From the NCBI GenBank assembly GCA_021845595.1, contig JAJZVV010000002.1, positions 62,001 to 126,000 on the forward strand: DNA of 64,000 bases. Reading direction: 5' to 3'. This document shows positions 44,574 through 54,463 of this stretch, piece after piece; the first letter of the stretch is position 1; each line of letters opens with the position of its first letter. The DNA is from Pseudomonadota bacterium (GTDB lineage Bacteria > Pseudomonadota > Alphaproteobacteria > Acetobacterales > Acetobacteraceae). Under the pieces are notes generated by a model, which worked only from the letters and a program-made list of their open reading frames with translations, ran no database searches and was not told the DNA's origin. The translations under genes were made by a program, and so were the position numbers.

Positions 44574-45008
44574 TCAGGCCGCGCCGGCGACGTAGGCGCG
44601 GAGACTGTCCACCTCCTGCTCCTGCTGCATCAGCCGCGCCTTGACGACGTCGCCGATGCTGATCAGGCCGACCAGTTGCCCGTTCTTCACCACCGGCAGA
44701 TGGCGGAAGCGGCCCTCGGTCATCATGGTCATCGCCTCCGCCTCGGTCGTCTCCGGCTTGGCGGTGCGCAATTCGGTCACCATCAGCTGCGCTGCCGTCA
44801 TCTCCAGGGTGCGGGCGCCATGGCGGGCGATGGCGCGGACGATGTCCCGCTCGCTGACGATGCCGAGCACCGTGGCGGCGGCGTCGCGCACCAGGACGGC
44901 GCCGATGCCGCGCTGGGCGAGAACAGCAGAAACCTCGGCGACCGTATCGGTCGGGCGAACGGCGGTGACGTCGTGGCCTTTATGCTTCAGGATGGCGGCG
45001 ATCGTCAT
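44574..45008 (-). CDS. CBS-domain protein
   Basis: 144 residues consisting of one CBS pair (about 1-62 and 70-130): TVAEVSAVLAQRGIGAVLV, GIVSERDIVRAIA, TEAEAMTMMTEGRFRHLPVV, GLISIGDVVKARL. Such stand-alone pairs bind adenine nucleotides and act as energy sensors; the partner is unknown. ATG at 45008 gives the standard start. It lies 123 bp upstream of mscL on the same strand. Confidence 0.9.
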   Translation of the reverse strand: MTIAAILKHKGHDVTAVRPTDTVAEVSAVLAQRGIGAVLVRDAAATVLGIVSERDIVRAIARHGARTLEMTAAQLMVTELRTAKPETTEAEAMTMMTEGRFRHLPVVKNGQLVGLISIGDVVKARLMQQEQEVDSLRAYVAGAA

Positions 45009-45314
45009 GAGCGTGACCTCCAGTTGGCGGGTCCGCGGACGCCGAACAGAAGTGCGAGCGCCGATGGGGCGGACCAACGCATTCCTAAAGAAAATTTATA
45101 ATGCGCCGGCGAGGGCCTGCTTTGCAACCTGAAGACGTGCAGTGCACAATCGGGTTGTTGTGCGAGCGCTTTGGCGCGCCTCCCTCCGGCGCGTCGATCC
45201 TGGTCCCCGCCCTTCCGAACGGCGGCGGAGTGCGCTATCGGAGGGCGCGCCGTCCGGGCTGCGCCCTCTCGTCCGACATATCCATCATCGCCCGTTGAGA
45301 CCGCCCTGAGCGTA
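45009..45314. other. About 300 bp without an accepted gene; possible promoters
   Basis: Divergent region between the CBS gene and the TonB-like gene. It has a TATAAT at 45097-45102 in an AT-rich island. The plus-strand frame of the TonB gene runs open through it to 45171, so the TonB start could lie further upstream than I give. Confidence 0.4.
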
Positions 45315-46439
45315 TTGCCGCCCCGTTCAACGCCGCTGCAGAGATTGCTGACCCAAGCGCGATCGGGAGCGCAGCGCCGGGCGCAGCCGCGCGCGAGCGA
45401 CCTGCGTGCTTGGCCGGTGCGGGTGCGGCCGCGCCGGCGGCAGCGCCAGCGCCTCGGGCGGGTGGCGCTGATCTCGCTGCTGCTCCATCTGTTCGTGCTC
45501 CTGCTGCTGACCGTCATCGTCCGCCGCGGTGCCCCGCCGGAGGCGCTGCCGCCGCCGGCAGTCGCGATGGTGTTCGAGACCGGCGCGACCAACGGCCCCA
45601 GCGTGCCGCATCCGACCGAAACGCAGGAACTGCCAAAGCCCGCCCAGCCGCAGCCGACACCGCCCGAGCCGCCGCCGCCGGCGCCGCCCACGCCGGTCGC
45701 GCCGCCCACCCCGCCCGTGCCACCGGCCGCCGCCCCCGAGACCGCCCCGCCGCTGCCGCGGACCGCCGAGCCGGTGCCGAAGGCGGCGCCAGCACAGGAG
45801 ACGCCGGCGCAGGAGACCGCGCCGCCGGTTCTCACGGCGCCGCAGAGTGAGGCGGTGGTGAAGCCCCCGGCAGCCCAGCCGGCGCCCCGCGTCGAGCCCG
45901 TCACGCCGCCAGCCGAAGCGCCCCGGGTTGAAGCGCACCCGCTGCTGGAGCCCGCGCCGAAACCGACGCGCCCGGCGCCACCGCGCCAGGCAGCGGCGCC
46001 GCCGCGCCCGGCGGTGCGCTTCCCCGCGCCGATGAAGTTCTCCTTCGGGCCGACCTTCAACGGCAACTCGACGTCGCTGGCCGAGGGGCCGCACCGGAAG
46101 GGCACTTTCTCGGTCACGCCGCGGGCGGATTTCTCCTCCAGCGAACAGCTCGGCACCGACTGGCGCAACGAGCTGGCTGCCTGGCTGGAGATGCACAAAT
46201 ACTATCCGCAGGATGCGGCGATGCGCGGCGAACAGGGCCTGTCCACGGTCCGCGTGGTCATGAACGCCGACGGCACGGTGGCTTCGGTCGGGCTCCGGTC
46301 GGGTTCCGGCTATCGCGCGCTGGACGATGCCACCGTCGGCCTGTTCCGCGATGCCCGGCTCCCGCCGCTGCCCTTCGGCTCGCCGGATCCGACGGTGACC
46401 TTCGACCTGACCATCCACTACATGCTGGTGGCGCGCTGA
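45315..46439 (+). CDS. TonB-family energy-transducer-like protein
   Basis: About 374 residues: a strongly basic cytosolic N-terminus, one membrane helix (VALISLLLHLFVLLLLTVIV), roughly 180 residues of Pro/Ala-rich periplasm-spanning sequence, and a TonB_C-like domain at the end (YPQDAAMRGEQGLSTVRVVM, SGYRALDDATVGLFRDA, LTIHYMLVAR). The start is uncertain: no ATG fits; TTG at 45315 is a guess between an open frame from 45171 and GTG codons near the helix. No ExbB/ExbD genes adjacent. Confidence 0.78.
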   Translation: MPPRSTPLQRLLTQARSGAQRRAQPRASDLRAWPVRVRPRRRQRQRLGRVALISLLLHLFVLLLLTVIVRRGAPPEALPPPAVAMVFETGATNGPSVPHPTETQELPKPAQPQPTPPEPPPPAPPTPVAPPTPPVPPAAAPETAPPLPRTAEPVPKAAPAQETPAQETAPPVLTAPQSEAVVKPPAAQPAPRVEPVTPPAEAPRVEAHPLLEPAPKPTRPAPPRQAAAPPRPAVRFPAPMKFSFGPTFNGNSTSLAEGPHRKGTFSVTPRADFSSSEQLGTDWRNELAAWLEMHKYYPQDAAMRGEQGLSTVRVVMNADGTVASVGLRSGSGYRALDDATVGLFRDARLPPLPFGSPDPTVTFDLTIHYMLVAR

Positions 46440-46889
46440 TCAGCGCAGATAGACGCGCACCTCACGCGCGGTGAGCCCCGGCTCGGTGCGGGCCGAAAGG
46501 CGGATCGCGGCCGCCGTCACGCCGAGCGCGAGCAGGCGGTCGGCGACGTCGCGGGCGTCCTCACCGGCCTGCTCGGCGGCGGCGACCTGTTCGGCGGGGG
46601 TTCCCTTCGCCGGCACCACCGCCACCACTTCGTAGCGCGGGTCGGCCCGCCGCGCCTCGGCCATTTCCACCGCGCGCTGCAGCGCCGGACCATAGGCACT
46701 CTCGCCGCCATCATAGCGGATGGCGACCAGCGGCACGGTCGCGTTCGGGCGCATCGCCTCGGCAAGCTGGTCGGGCGCGGGCGGGGCCGGCTTGGCGCCG
46801 AAATCGGTCTGGTCGACCAGGTGGCAGCCGGCCGTGAGGGCCAAGGCCAAGAGCAGAAGCGTCGCGCGAAAGGGGAGGGGCAGCGTCAT
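46440..46889 (-). CDS. Small lipoprotein
   Basis: 149 residues with a lipoprotein signal (ATLLLLALALTAGC; Cys22). The mature part shows VPLVAIRYDGGESAYGPALQRAVEMAEARRADPRYEVVAVVPAKG and a later RDVADRLLALGVTAAAIRLSA, which looks like a small alpha/beta domain of OmpA-adjacent type. No family assigned. Convergent with the TonB-like gene (no gap). Confidence 0.75.
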   Translation of the reverse strand: MTLPLPFRATLLLLALALTAGCHLVDQTDFGAKPAPPAPDQLAEAMRPNATVPLVAIRYDGGESAYGPALQRAVEMAEARRADPRYEVVAVVPAKGTPAEQVAAAEQAGEDARDVADRLLALGVTAAAIRLSARTEPGLTAREVRVYLR

Positions 46890-46959
46890 CGGCGGGCGCA
46901 AGCTTGCAGGAAGCGGCGGCGGCGGCAAGATGCGGCGTTCCCACGCCAGGAGCCGCGCC

Positions 46960-48216
46960 ATGCCGAGCCAGGACCCCGTCTGCCGCATCGATGGTGCGCG
47001 TCTGTGGGCCAGCCTGATGGCCATGGCGCAGTTCGGCGCCACGCAGAAGGGCGGCGTCCGCCGCCTCGCCCTCTCCGCCGAGGACGGCGCCGCCCGCGCC
47101 GCCTTTGGCGCGCAGTGCGCGGCCGCCGGGCTCGCGGTGCGCGTCGATGCCGTCGGCAACATGTTCGCCCGCCGCGAGGGGCGCGAGCCGGCCCGCCCGC
47201 CGGTGCTGTTCGGCAGCCATCTCGACAGCCAGCCCTCGGGCGGCAAGTTCGATGGCGCGCTGGGCGTGATGGCCGGGCTGGAGGTGATGCGCACGCTGGA
47301 CGACCACGGCCTGGGCACCGCGGCGCCGCTGGAGCTGGTCAACTGGACGGACGAGGAGGGCAGCCGCTTCGGCCTCGGCCTGACCGGGTCGGGCGTCTGG
47401 GTCGGCGCGCACGGGCTGGACGAGGTGCTGGCGCGGACCGACGCCGACGGAGTGAGCTTCGGCGCGGCGCTGGACGCGATCGGCGCGCGCGGGGCGGCGC
47501 CGGCCGCGTCCTTCCCGGTCGATGCCTATTTCGAGCTCCATATCGAGCAGGGCCCGATCCTGGAACAGGCGGGCGCGATGATCGGTGCCGTCACCGGCGC
47601 CCAGGCGCAGGTCTGGTACGAGGCGGTCGCCACCGGCCAGGATGCGCATGCCGGCACGACGCCGCCGGCGGCGCGCAAGGATGCGCTGGTCTGCGCCGCG
47701 CGCGTCGTCGATCTGGTCGACCGGATGATGCGCGCGCGCGGCGCCGACGGGCGCGGCACGGTCGGCCGGTTCGAGGTGCGGCCCAACAGCCGCAATGTGA
47801 TCCCCGGCGAGGTGCGGTTCACGGTCGAATTCCGCCATCCGTCCAGCGCGGAGATCGATCGCATCGATGCGCAGTTCCCGCGCGAGGCCGGGTTCATCGC
47901 CCGCGATTGCGGGGTGACGCTGGCGATCACGCGGATGTTCCGGATGCCGGCGCAGGCGTTCGACCCCGAATGCGTCGCGCTGGTCCAGGCCGCGGCGGCG
48001 CGGGCGGGATATGCGTCGCGCGAGATCGTCTCCGGGGCCGGCCACGACGCCGTGCTGCTGGCGCGGCGCCTGCCGGTGGCGATGATCTTCACGCCGTGCC
48101 GGGATGGACTGTCCCACAACGAGGCCGAGAGCATGGCGCCCGACGAGGCCACGGCCGGATGCCAGGTGCTGTTCGAGGCCGTGCTGGCGCGCGCGAACCG
48201 GCCCGCGCTCGCGTGA
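46960..48216 (+). CDS. M20-family N-carbamoyl-amino acid/allantoate-type amidohydrolase
   Basis: 418-residue binuclear metallo-hydrolase. Metal and active-site motifs: LFGSHLDSQPSGGKFDGALGVMAGLEV (His, Asp), VNWTDEEGSRFG (Glu pair), ELHIEQGPILEQAG (His), ATGQDAHAGTTPP (dimer His), and SGAGHDAVLLAR plus DGLSHNEAE near the end. Family members cleave N-carbamoyl-L-amino acids, beta-ureidopropionate or allantoate, releasing ammonia and CO2 from ureido groups. The ATG at 46960 has AGGAG 7 nt upstream. Substrate is not decided by sequence. Confidence 0.9.
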   Translation: MPSQDPVCRIDGARLWASLMAMAQFGATQKGGVRRLALSAEDGAARAAFGAQCAAAGLAVRVDAVGNMFARREGREPARPPVLFGSHLDSQPSGGKFDGALGVMAGLEVMRTLDDHGLGTAAPLELVNWTDEEGSRFGLGLTGSGVWVGAHGLDEVLARTDADGVSFGAALDAIGARGAAPAASFPVDAYFELHIEQGPILEQAGAMIGAVTGAQAQVWYEAVATGQDAHAGTTPPAARKDALVCAARVVDLVDRMMRARGADGRGTVGRFEVRPNSRNVIPGEVRFTVEFRHPSSAEIDRIDAQFPREAGFIARDCGVTLAITRMFRMPAQAFDPECVALVQAAAARAGYASREIVSGAGHDAVLLARRLPVAMIFTPCRDGLSHNEAESMAPDEATAGCQVLFEAVLARANRPALA

Positions 48217-48261
48217 GCGGCGCGTCTTGCCTCGCCGTCGGGCCGCCTCTATAGGCCGCGC

Positions 48262-50304
48262 ATGGCAACGGTTGTTGATATCCCGCTCGACCGCTCCGCG
48301 CAGGCGCGGCAAGCGGCACTGCTGAACGGTTCCGACGGCGCCGAGCGGCGCCTGGCCGATGCGCTGCGCGCGCTCGCCATCGATGCCGTCGAGGCGGCGA
48401 AATCCGGCCATCCGGGCCTGCCGCTGGGCATGGCGGACGTTGCCGCGATGCTGTGGACGCGGTTCCTGAAATACGATGCCGCCGATCCGCGCTGGCCGGA
48501 CCGCGACCGGTTCGTGCTCTCGGCCGGCCACGGCTCGGCGCTGCTCTATGCGCTGCTGCATCTGAGCGGCCATGTCGGGATGGACATCGAGGACCTGCGC
48601 CGGTTCCGCCAACTGCACTCGCCCGCCGCCGGCCATCCCGAATATGGCGGGCACCCGGGAATCGAGACCACCACCGGCCCGCTCGGCCAGGGCATCGCCA
48701 CGGCCGTCGGCATGGCGCTGGCCGAACGCATGCTGGCCGGCCGCTTCGGGCGCAGCCTAGTCGACCATCGGACATGGGTGATCGCCTCGGATGGCGATCT
48801 GATGGAGGGGGTCAGCCATGAGGCGGCCAGCCTCGCCGGCCATCTGCGGCTCGATCGCCTGACCGTGCTGTTCGACGACAACGCCATTTCCATCGATGGC
48901 GGTACCGACCTGGCGTGCTCGGATGACGTGCTGAAGCGCTTCACCGCCTATGGGTGGACGGTGAAGCGCATCGACGGGCATGATCCGGCGCAGATCGCCG
49001 CTGCCCTCTCGCTGGCCCAACGCTCGAAGAAGCCGACGCTGATCGCCTGCCGCACCATCATCGGGTTCGCCGCCCCGACCAAGGCGGGCACCGCAGCCGC
49101 CCATGGCTCGCCGCTGGGCGGCACCGAAGCGGCGGCGACCAAGCAGGCGCTGGGCTGGCACGCGCCCCCCTTTAGCGTGCCAGAGGACGTTGCGGCGCGC
49201 TGGAAGGCGGCCGGCTCGCGCGGTGCGGCGGCGCGGCGGGCCTGGCTGAAGCGCCTGACCCGCCACGGCCAGCGCGCCGAGTTCGAGCGGGTGATCGCCG
49301 GGAAACTGCCCGAAACCTGGCAGGAGGGCTTCGCCGGGTTCAAGGCGGACCTGGCCGCATCCCGTCCCAAGCTGGCCAGCCGCCAGTCGAGCCAGAAGGT
49401 GCTCGAGGCGTTGGTTCCGGCCCTGCCGGAGCTGGTCGGCGGCTCGGCCGACCTCACCGGGTCGAATCTGACTCAGGTCAAAGGCATGACGGCGGTGGCG
49501 CCGGCGGCGTATGGCGGGCGATACATCCATTTCGGCGTGCGCGAGCACGGCATGGCCGCGGCGATGAACGGCATGGCGCTCCATGGCGGGCTCATTCCCT
49601 ATGGCGGCACCTTCTTCGCCTTCACGGACTATATGCGTCCGGCCATCCGCCTCGCCGCACTGATGGGCGTGCGGGTGATCCATGTGCTCACCCATGACAG
49701 TATCGGCCTCGGCGAGGACGGGCCGACGCATCAGCCGGTCGAGCATCTCGCCAGCCTGCGCGCGATGCCGAATCTCTGGGTGCTGCGCCCCGCGGACGCG
49801 GTGGAGACGGCCGAGTGCTGGGAAATGGCGCTGCGCCGCGCCGACGGGCCGAGCCTGCTCGTGCTGACGCGCCAGGCACTGCCGGGGCTGCGTGCCGACG
49901 CCGCCGAGAACCGATCCGCCCGCGGCGGCTACGTGCTGGCCGAGGCCGAGGGCCCGCGCCGGGCGACGCTGATCGCCACCGGGTCGGAAGTGGCCATTGC
50001 CATGGAGGCGCGGGCGGCACTGGCGGCCGAAGGCATCGCCGTCGCCGTGGTCTCGCTGCCATGCTGGGAATTGTTTTCGCACCAGGACGCCGGCTACCGC
50101 GACGCGGTGCTGGGTGGCGCGCCTCGCGTCGGCATCGAGGCCGCTTGCGGCTTCGGCTGGGAGCGCTGGCTCGGCGCGGAGGGTGCGTTCATCGGCATCG
50201 AGGGGTTCGGTGCCTCGGCGCCGTTCGAGGAGCTGTATCGCCATTACGGCATCACCGCCGAGGCGGTGGCGGCCGCGGTGAGGAAGCGTTTGGACCGCGG
50301 CTGA
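48262..50304 (+). CDS. tkt: Transketolase
   Basis: 680 residues, ThDP-dependent, pentose phosphate and Calvin-type sugar shuffling. Seen: [58 protein letters not shown], the ThDP motif [38 protein letters not shown], and the pyrimidine part ([40 protein letters not shown]). First gene of tkt-gap-hydrolase-pgk-tusA-like. Confidence 0.96.
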   Translation: MATVVDIPLDRSAQARQAALLNGSDGAERRLADALRALAIDAVEAAKSGHPGLPLGMADVAAMLWTRFLKYDAADPRWPDRDRFVLSAGHGSALLYALLHLSGHVGMDIEDLRRFRQLHSPAAGHPEYGGHPGIETTTGPLGQGIATAVGMALAERMLAGRFGRSLVDHRTWVIASDGDLMEGVSHEAASLAGHLRLDRLTVLFDDNAISIDGGTDLACSDDVLKRFTAYGWTVKRIDGHDPAQIAAALSLAQRSKKPTLIACRTIIGFAAPTKAGTAAAHGSPLGGTEAAATKQALGWHAPPFSVPEDVAARWKAAGSRGAAARRAWLKRLTRHGQRAEFERVIAGKLPETWQEGFAGFKADLAASRPKLASRQSSQKVLEALVPALPELVGGSADLTGSNLTQVKGMTAVAPAAYGGRYIHFGVREHGMAAAMNGMALHGGLIPYGGTFFAFTDYMRPAIRLAALMGVRVIHVLTHDSIGLGEDGPTHQPVEHLASLRAMPNLWVLRPADAVETAECWEMALRRADGPSLLVLTRQALPGLRADAAENRSARGGYVLAEAEGPRRATLIATGSEVAIAMEARAALAAEGIAVAVVSLPCWELFSHQDAGYRDAVLGGAPRVGIEAACGFGWERWLGAEGAFIGIEGFGASAPFEELYRHYGITAEAVAAAVRKRLDRG

Positions 50305-50354
50305 TGCGGTAGGCGGCCCGCCCGGGCGGGCCGGATTGAGCAGGGAGAGTGACG

Positions 50355-51368
50355 ATGGCGGTAAAGGTCGCGATCAACGGATTCGGGCGCATCGGCCGCT
50401 TGGTGCTGCGTGCCATCGTCGAAAGCGGGCGCGAGGATGTGGCCCCGGTGCTGATCAACGATCTCGGCAGCGTCGAGGCGAATGCGCACCTGTTCCGTTA
50501 CGATAGCGTCCATGGCCGCTTTCCCGGCACGGTCGAGGTCGGCGCGGACAGCATCACCATCCACCATAACGGCCGCACCTACGGCCCGATCCGCGTCACC
50601 GCCGAGCGTGACCCCGCGAAGCTGCCGCTGGCCGGGGTCGATGTGGCGATGGAATGCACCGGCCTGTTCACCAAGCGCGAGCAGGCGGCGCATCTGCTCA
50701 CCGCCGGAGCGCGCAAGGTCCTGATCTCCGCGCCCGCCGACGGGGTGGACGCGACGATCGTGTACGGCGTCAACCACGCGACGCTGACGCCGGCGATGAC
50801 CGTGGTCTCGAACGCCTCCTGCACCACCAACTGCCTGGCGCCGATGGCCAAGGTGCTGCACGAGAGCTTCGGCATCGAGCGTGGCTACATGGTCACGATC
50901 CATGCCTACACCGGTGATCAGCGCACCGTGGACACGCTGCACAAGGACCTCCACCGCGCCCGCGCGGCGGCGGTTTCCGCCATCCCGACGACGACGGGTG
51001 CGGCGCGCGCGGTCGGGCTCGTTTTGCCGGAGCTCAAGGGCAAGCTGGACGGCACCGCGATCCGGGTGCCGACGCCGAACGTCTCGCTGGTCTCGCTCGA
51101 CGTGAACCTCGCCCGGTCGGCCAGCGTGGAAACCATCAACGCAGCCATGCACTCCGCCGCCGTCGGGCCGCTCAAGGGCGTGCTCGACTACAGCACGGAG
51201 AAGCTGGTCAGTATCGATTTCAACCACTGCCCCGCATCCTGCAGCTTCGATGCGACGCAGACGACGGTGATCGAGGGCACATTCGCCCGGGTGATGGGCT
51301 GGTACGACAACGAGTGGGGCTTCTCCAACCGCATGTCCGACACCGCGGCCTTGCTTGGACGGCTCTGA
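50355..51368 (+). CDS. gap: Glyceraldehyde-3-phosphate dehydrogenase
   Basis: 337 residues. NAD-binding VAINGFGRIGRL, catalytic Cys156 in SNASCTTNCLAP, TIHAYTGDQ (catalytic His), TTTGAARAVG, VPTPNVSLVSLDV, and WYDNEWGFSNRM. Start ATG 50355 (with AGGGAG upstream) rather than GTG two codons earlier. Between tkt (50-bp gap) and a secreted hydrolase. Confidence 0.97.
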   Translation: MAVKVAINGFGRIGRLVLRAIVESGREDVAPVLINDLGSVEANAHLFRYDSVHGRFPGTVEVGADSITIHHNGRTYGPIRVTAERDPAKLPLAGVDVAMECTGLFTKREQAAHLLTAGARKVLISAPADGVDATIVYGVNHATLTPAMTVVSNASCTTNCLAPMAKVLHESFGIERGYMVTIHAYTGDQRTVDTLHKDLHRARAAAVSAIPTTTGAARAVGLVLPELKGKLDGTAIRVPTPNVSLVSLDVNLARSASVETINAAMHSAAVGPLKGVLDYSTEKLVSIDFNHCPASCSFDATQTTVIEGTFARVMGWYDNEWGFSNRMSDTAALLGRL

Positions 51369-51398
51369 GGCGGCGCTCGACGCGGGAGGAAACGAACA

Positions 51399-52490
51399 AT
51401 GCGCGCAGTTGAAAGGCTTGGCGTCGCCATCGTCGCCATGATGTCCGGCATGTTGATGCCCTCGGGAGCAAGCGGCCCCCTCGGGGTTGCGATGGCGTAC
51501 GCCGCCGGGCCGGGCGGGTCGGTGCCGATTGTCATGCAGGAGATGACCGTCCCCTCGCCGCAGGCGGGGCTGCAGATCTACGTGCGCAACAAGCGTCCGC
51601 AGGGCGGCGAGCATTTCGGCCCGGCGCGCACGCTCGTCTTCGTCCACGGCGCCACCTATCCCGCGAGCGCCGCGTTCGACCTGGCCCTGAACGGCCAGTC
51701 CTGGATGGACTACCTCGCGGCCCATGGCTACGACGTCTACCTGCTGGATCTGCCGGGCTATGGCCGATCGACCCGCCCGGCGCAGATGGACCAGCCGGCC
51801 GACGCCAACCCGCCGCTCGAGACCACCGAGCAGGCCGTGGCCGATCTCGGCGCCGTGGTCGAGTTCGTCCGCAAGCGCCAGGACCTCACCAGTGTCGACG
51901 TCATGGGCTGGTCGTGGGGGACGACCATCGCCGCCGGCTTCGCCGCCGAGCATCCGGATCAGGTTCACCGTCTGGTGCTCTATGCGCCGCTGTGGATCAT
52001 CCAGGGCGCGCCGGCGATCAGCGCCGGGCCGGGCAAGCTCGGCGCCTATCGGACGGTGACGCGCGATGCCGCGTTCAAGCGCTGGATGAACGGGGTGCCG
52101 GAGAGCAAGCGCGCGGACCTGATCCCGCCGGGATGGTTCGAGGAGTGGGCGGATGCGACCTTCGCCACCGACCCGGTCGGGGCGAAACAGAGCCCGCCCG
52201 TGCTGCGGGCCCCGAACGGCGTGCTGTTCGACGTCGATCGCTTCTGGCGCGCCGGCAAGCCGACCTGGGACCCCGCGAACATCCGCAATCCCGTGCTGCT
52301 CGTGCAGGGCGAGTGGGATCACGATACTCCGCCCTATATGTCCCAGACGCTGTTCCCGCTGCTCGTCAACGCGCCATGGAAGCAGTACACCATGATCGGC
52401 GAGGGCACGCACACGGTGGTGATGGAGAAGAACCGGATGCAGCTCTTCCAGGTGGTACAGCAGTTTCTCGACGGCCCTGCCCCGCGCTGA
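51399..52490 (+). CDS. Secreted alpha/beta hydrolase within the glycolytic operon
   Basis: 363 residues. A signal-like N-terminus (VAIVAMMSGMLMPSGASGPLGVAMAYAAG) precedes an alpha/beta-hydrolase domain: LVFVHGATYPA (oxyanion HG), YDVYLLDLPGYGRS, nucleophile Ser in VMGWSWGTTIAAG, Asp in LLVQGEWDHDTPP, and catalytic His in GEGTHTVVME. Substrate unknown (ester, epoxide or haloalkane possibilities). It sits between gap and pgk with about 30-bp gaps on each side and the same strand, an unusual neighbour for cytosolic glycolysis. Confidence 0.88.
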   Translation: MRAVERLGVAIVAMMSGMLMPSGASGPLGVAMAYAAGPGGSVPIVMQEMTVPSPQAGLQIYVRNKRPQGGEHFGPARTLVFVHGATYPASAAFDLALNGQSWMDYLAAHGYDVYLLDLPGYGRSTRPAQMDQPADANPPLETTEQAVADLGAVVEFVRKRQDLTSVDVMGWSWGTTIAAGFAAEHPDQVHRLVLYAPLWIIQGAPAISAGPGKLGAYRTVTRDAAFKRWMNGVPESKRADLIPPGWFEEWADATFATDPVGAKQSPPVLRAPNGVLFDVDRFWRAGKPTWDPANIRNPVLLVQGEWDHDTPPYMSQTLFPLLVNAPWKQYTMIGEGTHTVVMEKNRMQLFQVVQQFLDGPAPR

Positions 52491-52520
52491 GGGTGGTCAG
52501 GACCACGAAGGACAGGAAGG

Positions 52521-53720
52521 ATGCGGTTTCGCACTCTTGATGGGGTGGATGTCGCCGGCAAGCGCGTGCTGCTGCGGGCCGATCTCAACGTGCCGGTCCG
52601 TGACGGGCGCATCACCGATCTCACCCGGCTCGAACGGCTGACGCCGACGATCCGCGAGCTTGCCGCCGCGGGGGCGCGGGTCATCGTCTGCAGCCATTTC
52701 GATCGTCCCAAGGGCAAGCGCGTGCCGGCCATGTCTCTTGCCCCGGTGGCGCGCGCGCTCGGCGAGGTGCTGGGCCGGCGTGTGCGGTTCGCCGAGGATT
52801 GCATCGGCGTGGCTGCGCAGCAGGCGGTGGACCTGCTGGCCGCGGGTGATGTGCTGGTGCTGGAGAACACCCGGTTCCACCCTGGCGAGGAGACCAACGA
52901 CGACGCCTTCGCAGGCGAACTTGCGACGCTGGCCGATCTCTACGTCAATGACGCGTTCTCCGCCGCTCATCGCGCTCACGCCAGCACCGAGGCGGTGGCG
53001 CATCGGCTGCCCGCCTATGCCGGACGGTTGATGCAGGCGGAACTCGAGGCTCTCGATCGCGCGCTCGGGGCGCCGGCACGTCCGGTCGCGGCTATCGTGG
53101 GCGGCGCCAAGGTCTCGACTAAGCTGGATCTGCTGGCGAATCTGGTCTCGCGCGTCGACGAACTGGTCATCGGCGGCGCCATGGCAAACACCTTCCTTGC
53201 CGCCCAGGGGCTTGCCGTCGGGCGCTCGCTGCAGGAGCCGGACCTGCACGAGACGGCGCGGCGCATCCTCGCCGACGCCGAGACCGCCGGCTGCGCCGTG
53301 CTGCTGCCGATCGACGCGATGGTCGCGGCCGCGCTCGCCCCGGGCGTGGCGACACGGACGGTGACGGTGGCCGAGGTGGACGCGGATGCGATGATCCTCG
53401 ATGTCGGCCCCGGCACGGTCCAGGCCCTCACCGCGCGGCTGGTCGGCTGGAAGACCCTGGTCTGGAACGGCCCGCTCGGCGCGTTCGAAACCCCGCCCTT
53501 CGATGCCGGCACGATCGCGCTGGCCCGCGCCGTCGCCGCCGCGACCGCCAGCGGGCAGCTGGTGAGTGTAGCGGGCGGCGGCGACACGGTTGCGGCCCTG
53601 CGCCAGGCCGGAGTGGCCGACAAATTCAGCTATGTCTCGACCGCCGGGGGCGCGTTCCTGGAATGGATGGAGGGCAAAACCCTCCCCGGCGTGGCTGCGC
53701 TCGCCGCCTCCGGCGACTGA
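52521..53720 (+). CDS. pgk: Phosphoglycerate kinase
   Basis: 399 residues. Motifs: [92 protein letters not shown], and the nucleotide-site end [11 protein letters not shown]...[18 protein letters not shown]. The ATG follows AGGACAGGAAGG. Same operon as tkt and gap. Confidence 0.97.
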   Translation: MRFRTLDGVDVAGKRVLLRADLNVPVRDGRITDLTRLERLTPTIRELAAAGARVIVCSHFDRPKGKRVPAMSLAPVARALGEVLGRRVRFAEDCIGVAAQQAVDLLAAGDVLVLENTRFHPGEETNDDAFAGELATLADLYVNDAFSAAHRAHASTEAVAHRLPAYAGRLMQAELEALDRALGAPARPVAAIVGGAKVSTKLDLLANLVSRVDELVIGGAMANTFLAAQGLAVGRSLQEPDLHETARRILADAETAGCAVLLPIDAMVAAALAPGVATRTVTVAEVDADAMILDVGPGTVQALTARLVGWKTLVWNGPLGAFETPPFDAGTIALARAVAAATASGQLVSVAGGGDTVAALRQAGVADKFSYVSTAGGAFLEWMEGKTLPGVAALAASGD

Positions 53721-53730
53721 GGCGACGCCG

Positions 53731-54000
53731 GTGACGCGCGCGAGCGAAACCGTGCTGTCCTTGCCCGATCATGATCGGGCGATCGACATCAGCGCGGAAA
53801 CCTGCCCGATGACATTCGTGCGCACCCGCCTGGCGCTGGATGCGATGGCGCCGGGGCAGGTGCTGCTGGTACGGCTGCGGGGTGCCGAGCCACTCGCCAA
53901 CGTGCCCCGCGCGGCCGCGGACCAGGGCCACGACGTGCTCGACCTGATCCCGCTCGAGGATGGCAGCGCGGTGCTGGTGATCCGCAAGGACGGCGGCTGA
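53731..54000 (+). CDS. TusA-like small sulfur-carrier protein
   Basis: 89 residues of the SirA/TusA fold. The central DISAETCPMTFVRTRLALDAM holds the CP-x motif with its sulfur-carrying Cys and the following helix, then MAPGQVLLVRLRGAEPLANVPRAAADQGHDVLDLI. GTG start at 53731, 11 bp after the pgk stop. TusA-like proteins pass persulfide sulfur to tRNA thiolation or molybdenum-cofactor enzymes; partner here unknown. Confidence 0.8.
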   Translation: MTRASETVLSLPDHDRAIDISAETCPMTFVRTRLALDAMAPGQVLLVRLRGAEPLANVPRAAADQGHDVLDLIPLEDGSAVLVIRKDGG

Positions 54001-54010
54001 GGCCGGGTTC

Positions 54011-54463
54011 CTATCCCAGCCGTTGCCGCGCCGCGGTCGCCAGCGCGTCGGCGCGATGGTTCATCGGGTCGTCGGCATGGCCGCGCACCCAGCGCCATTC
54101 CACTTCGTGCAGCGCCGCGGCGGCGAGCAGGCGCTGCCAAAGATCCATGTTCGCCACCGGGTCGCCGGCGGCGTTGCGCCAGTTCCGCCGCACCCAGCCC
54201 TGCCGCCAGCGGGTGATGCCGTTGGCGACATATTGGCTGTCGGTGTGCAGGGCTACCCGGCTCGGGCGCTTCAGCGCCTCCAGCGCCGCGGCGGCGGCGG
54301 TGAGTTCCATACGGTTGTTGGTGGTCGCCGGCTCCGCACCGGAGAGCTCCCGCTCATGGCCGCGATAACGCAGGATCGCCGCCCATCCGCCCGGGCCGGG
54401 ATTGGGCTTGCAGCCGCCGTCGGTCCAGATCTCCACCGGTTCAGCCGCGGCATCAGAGCCCAT
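54011..54463 (-). CDS. rnhA: Ribonuclease HI
   Basis: 150 residues; removes RNA from RNA-DNA hybrids. Catalytic acids visible as [12 protein letters not shown] (Asp), NNRMELTA (Glu), LHTDSQYV (Asp) and HRADALA (Asp). The ATG at 54463 was preferred over one seven codons earlier; it overlaps the thrB stop by 11 bp, a common thrB-rnhA arrangement in Alphaproteobacteria. Confidence 0.95.
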   Translation of the reverse strand: MGSDAAAEPVEIWTDGGCKPNPGPGGWAAILRYRGHERELSGAEPATTNNRMELTAAAAALEALKRPSRVALHTDSQYVANGITRWRQGWVRRNWRNAAGDPVANMDLWQRLLAAAALHEVEWRWVRGHADDPMNHRADALATAARQRLG

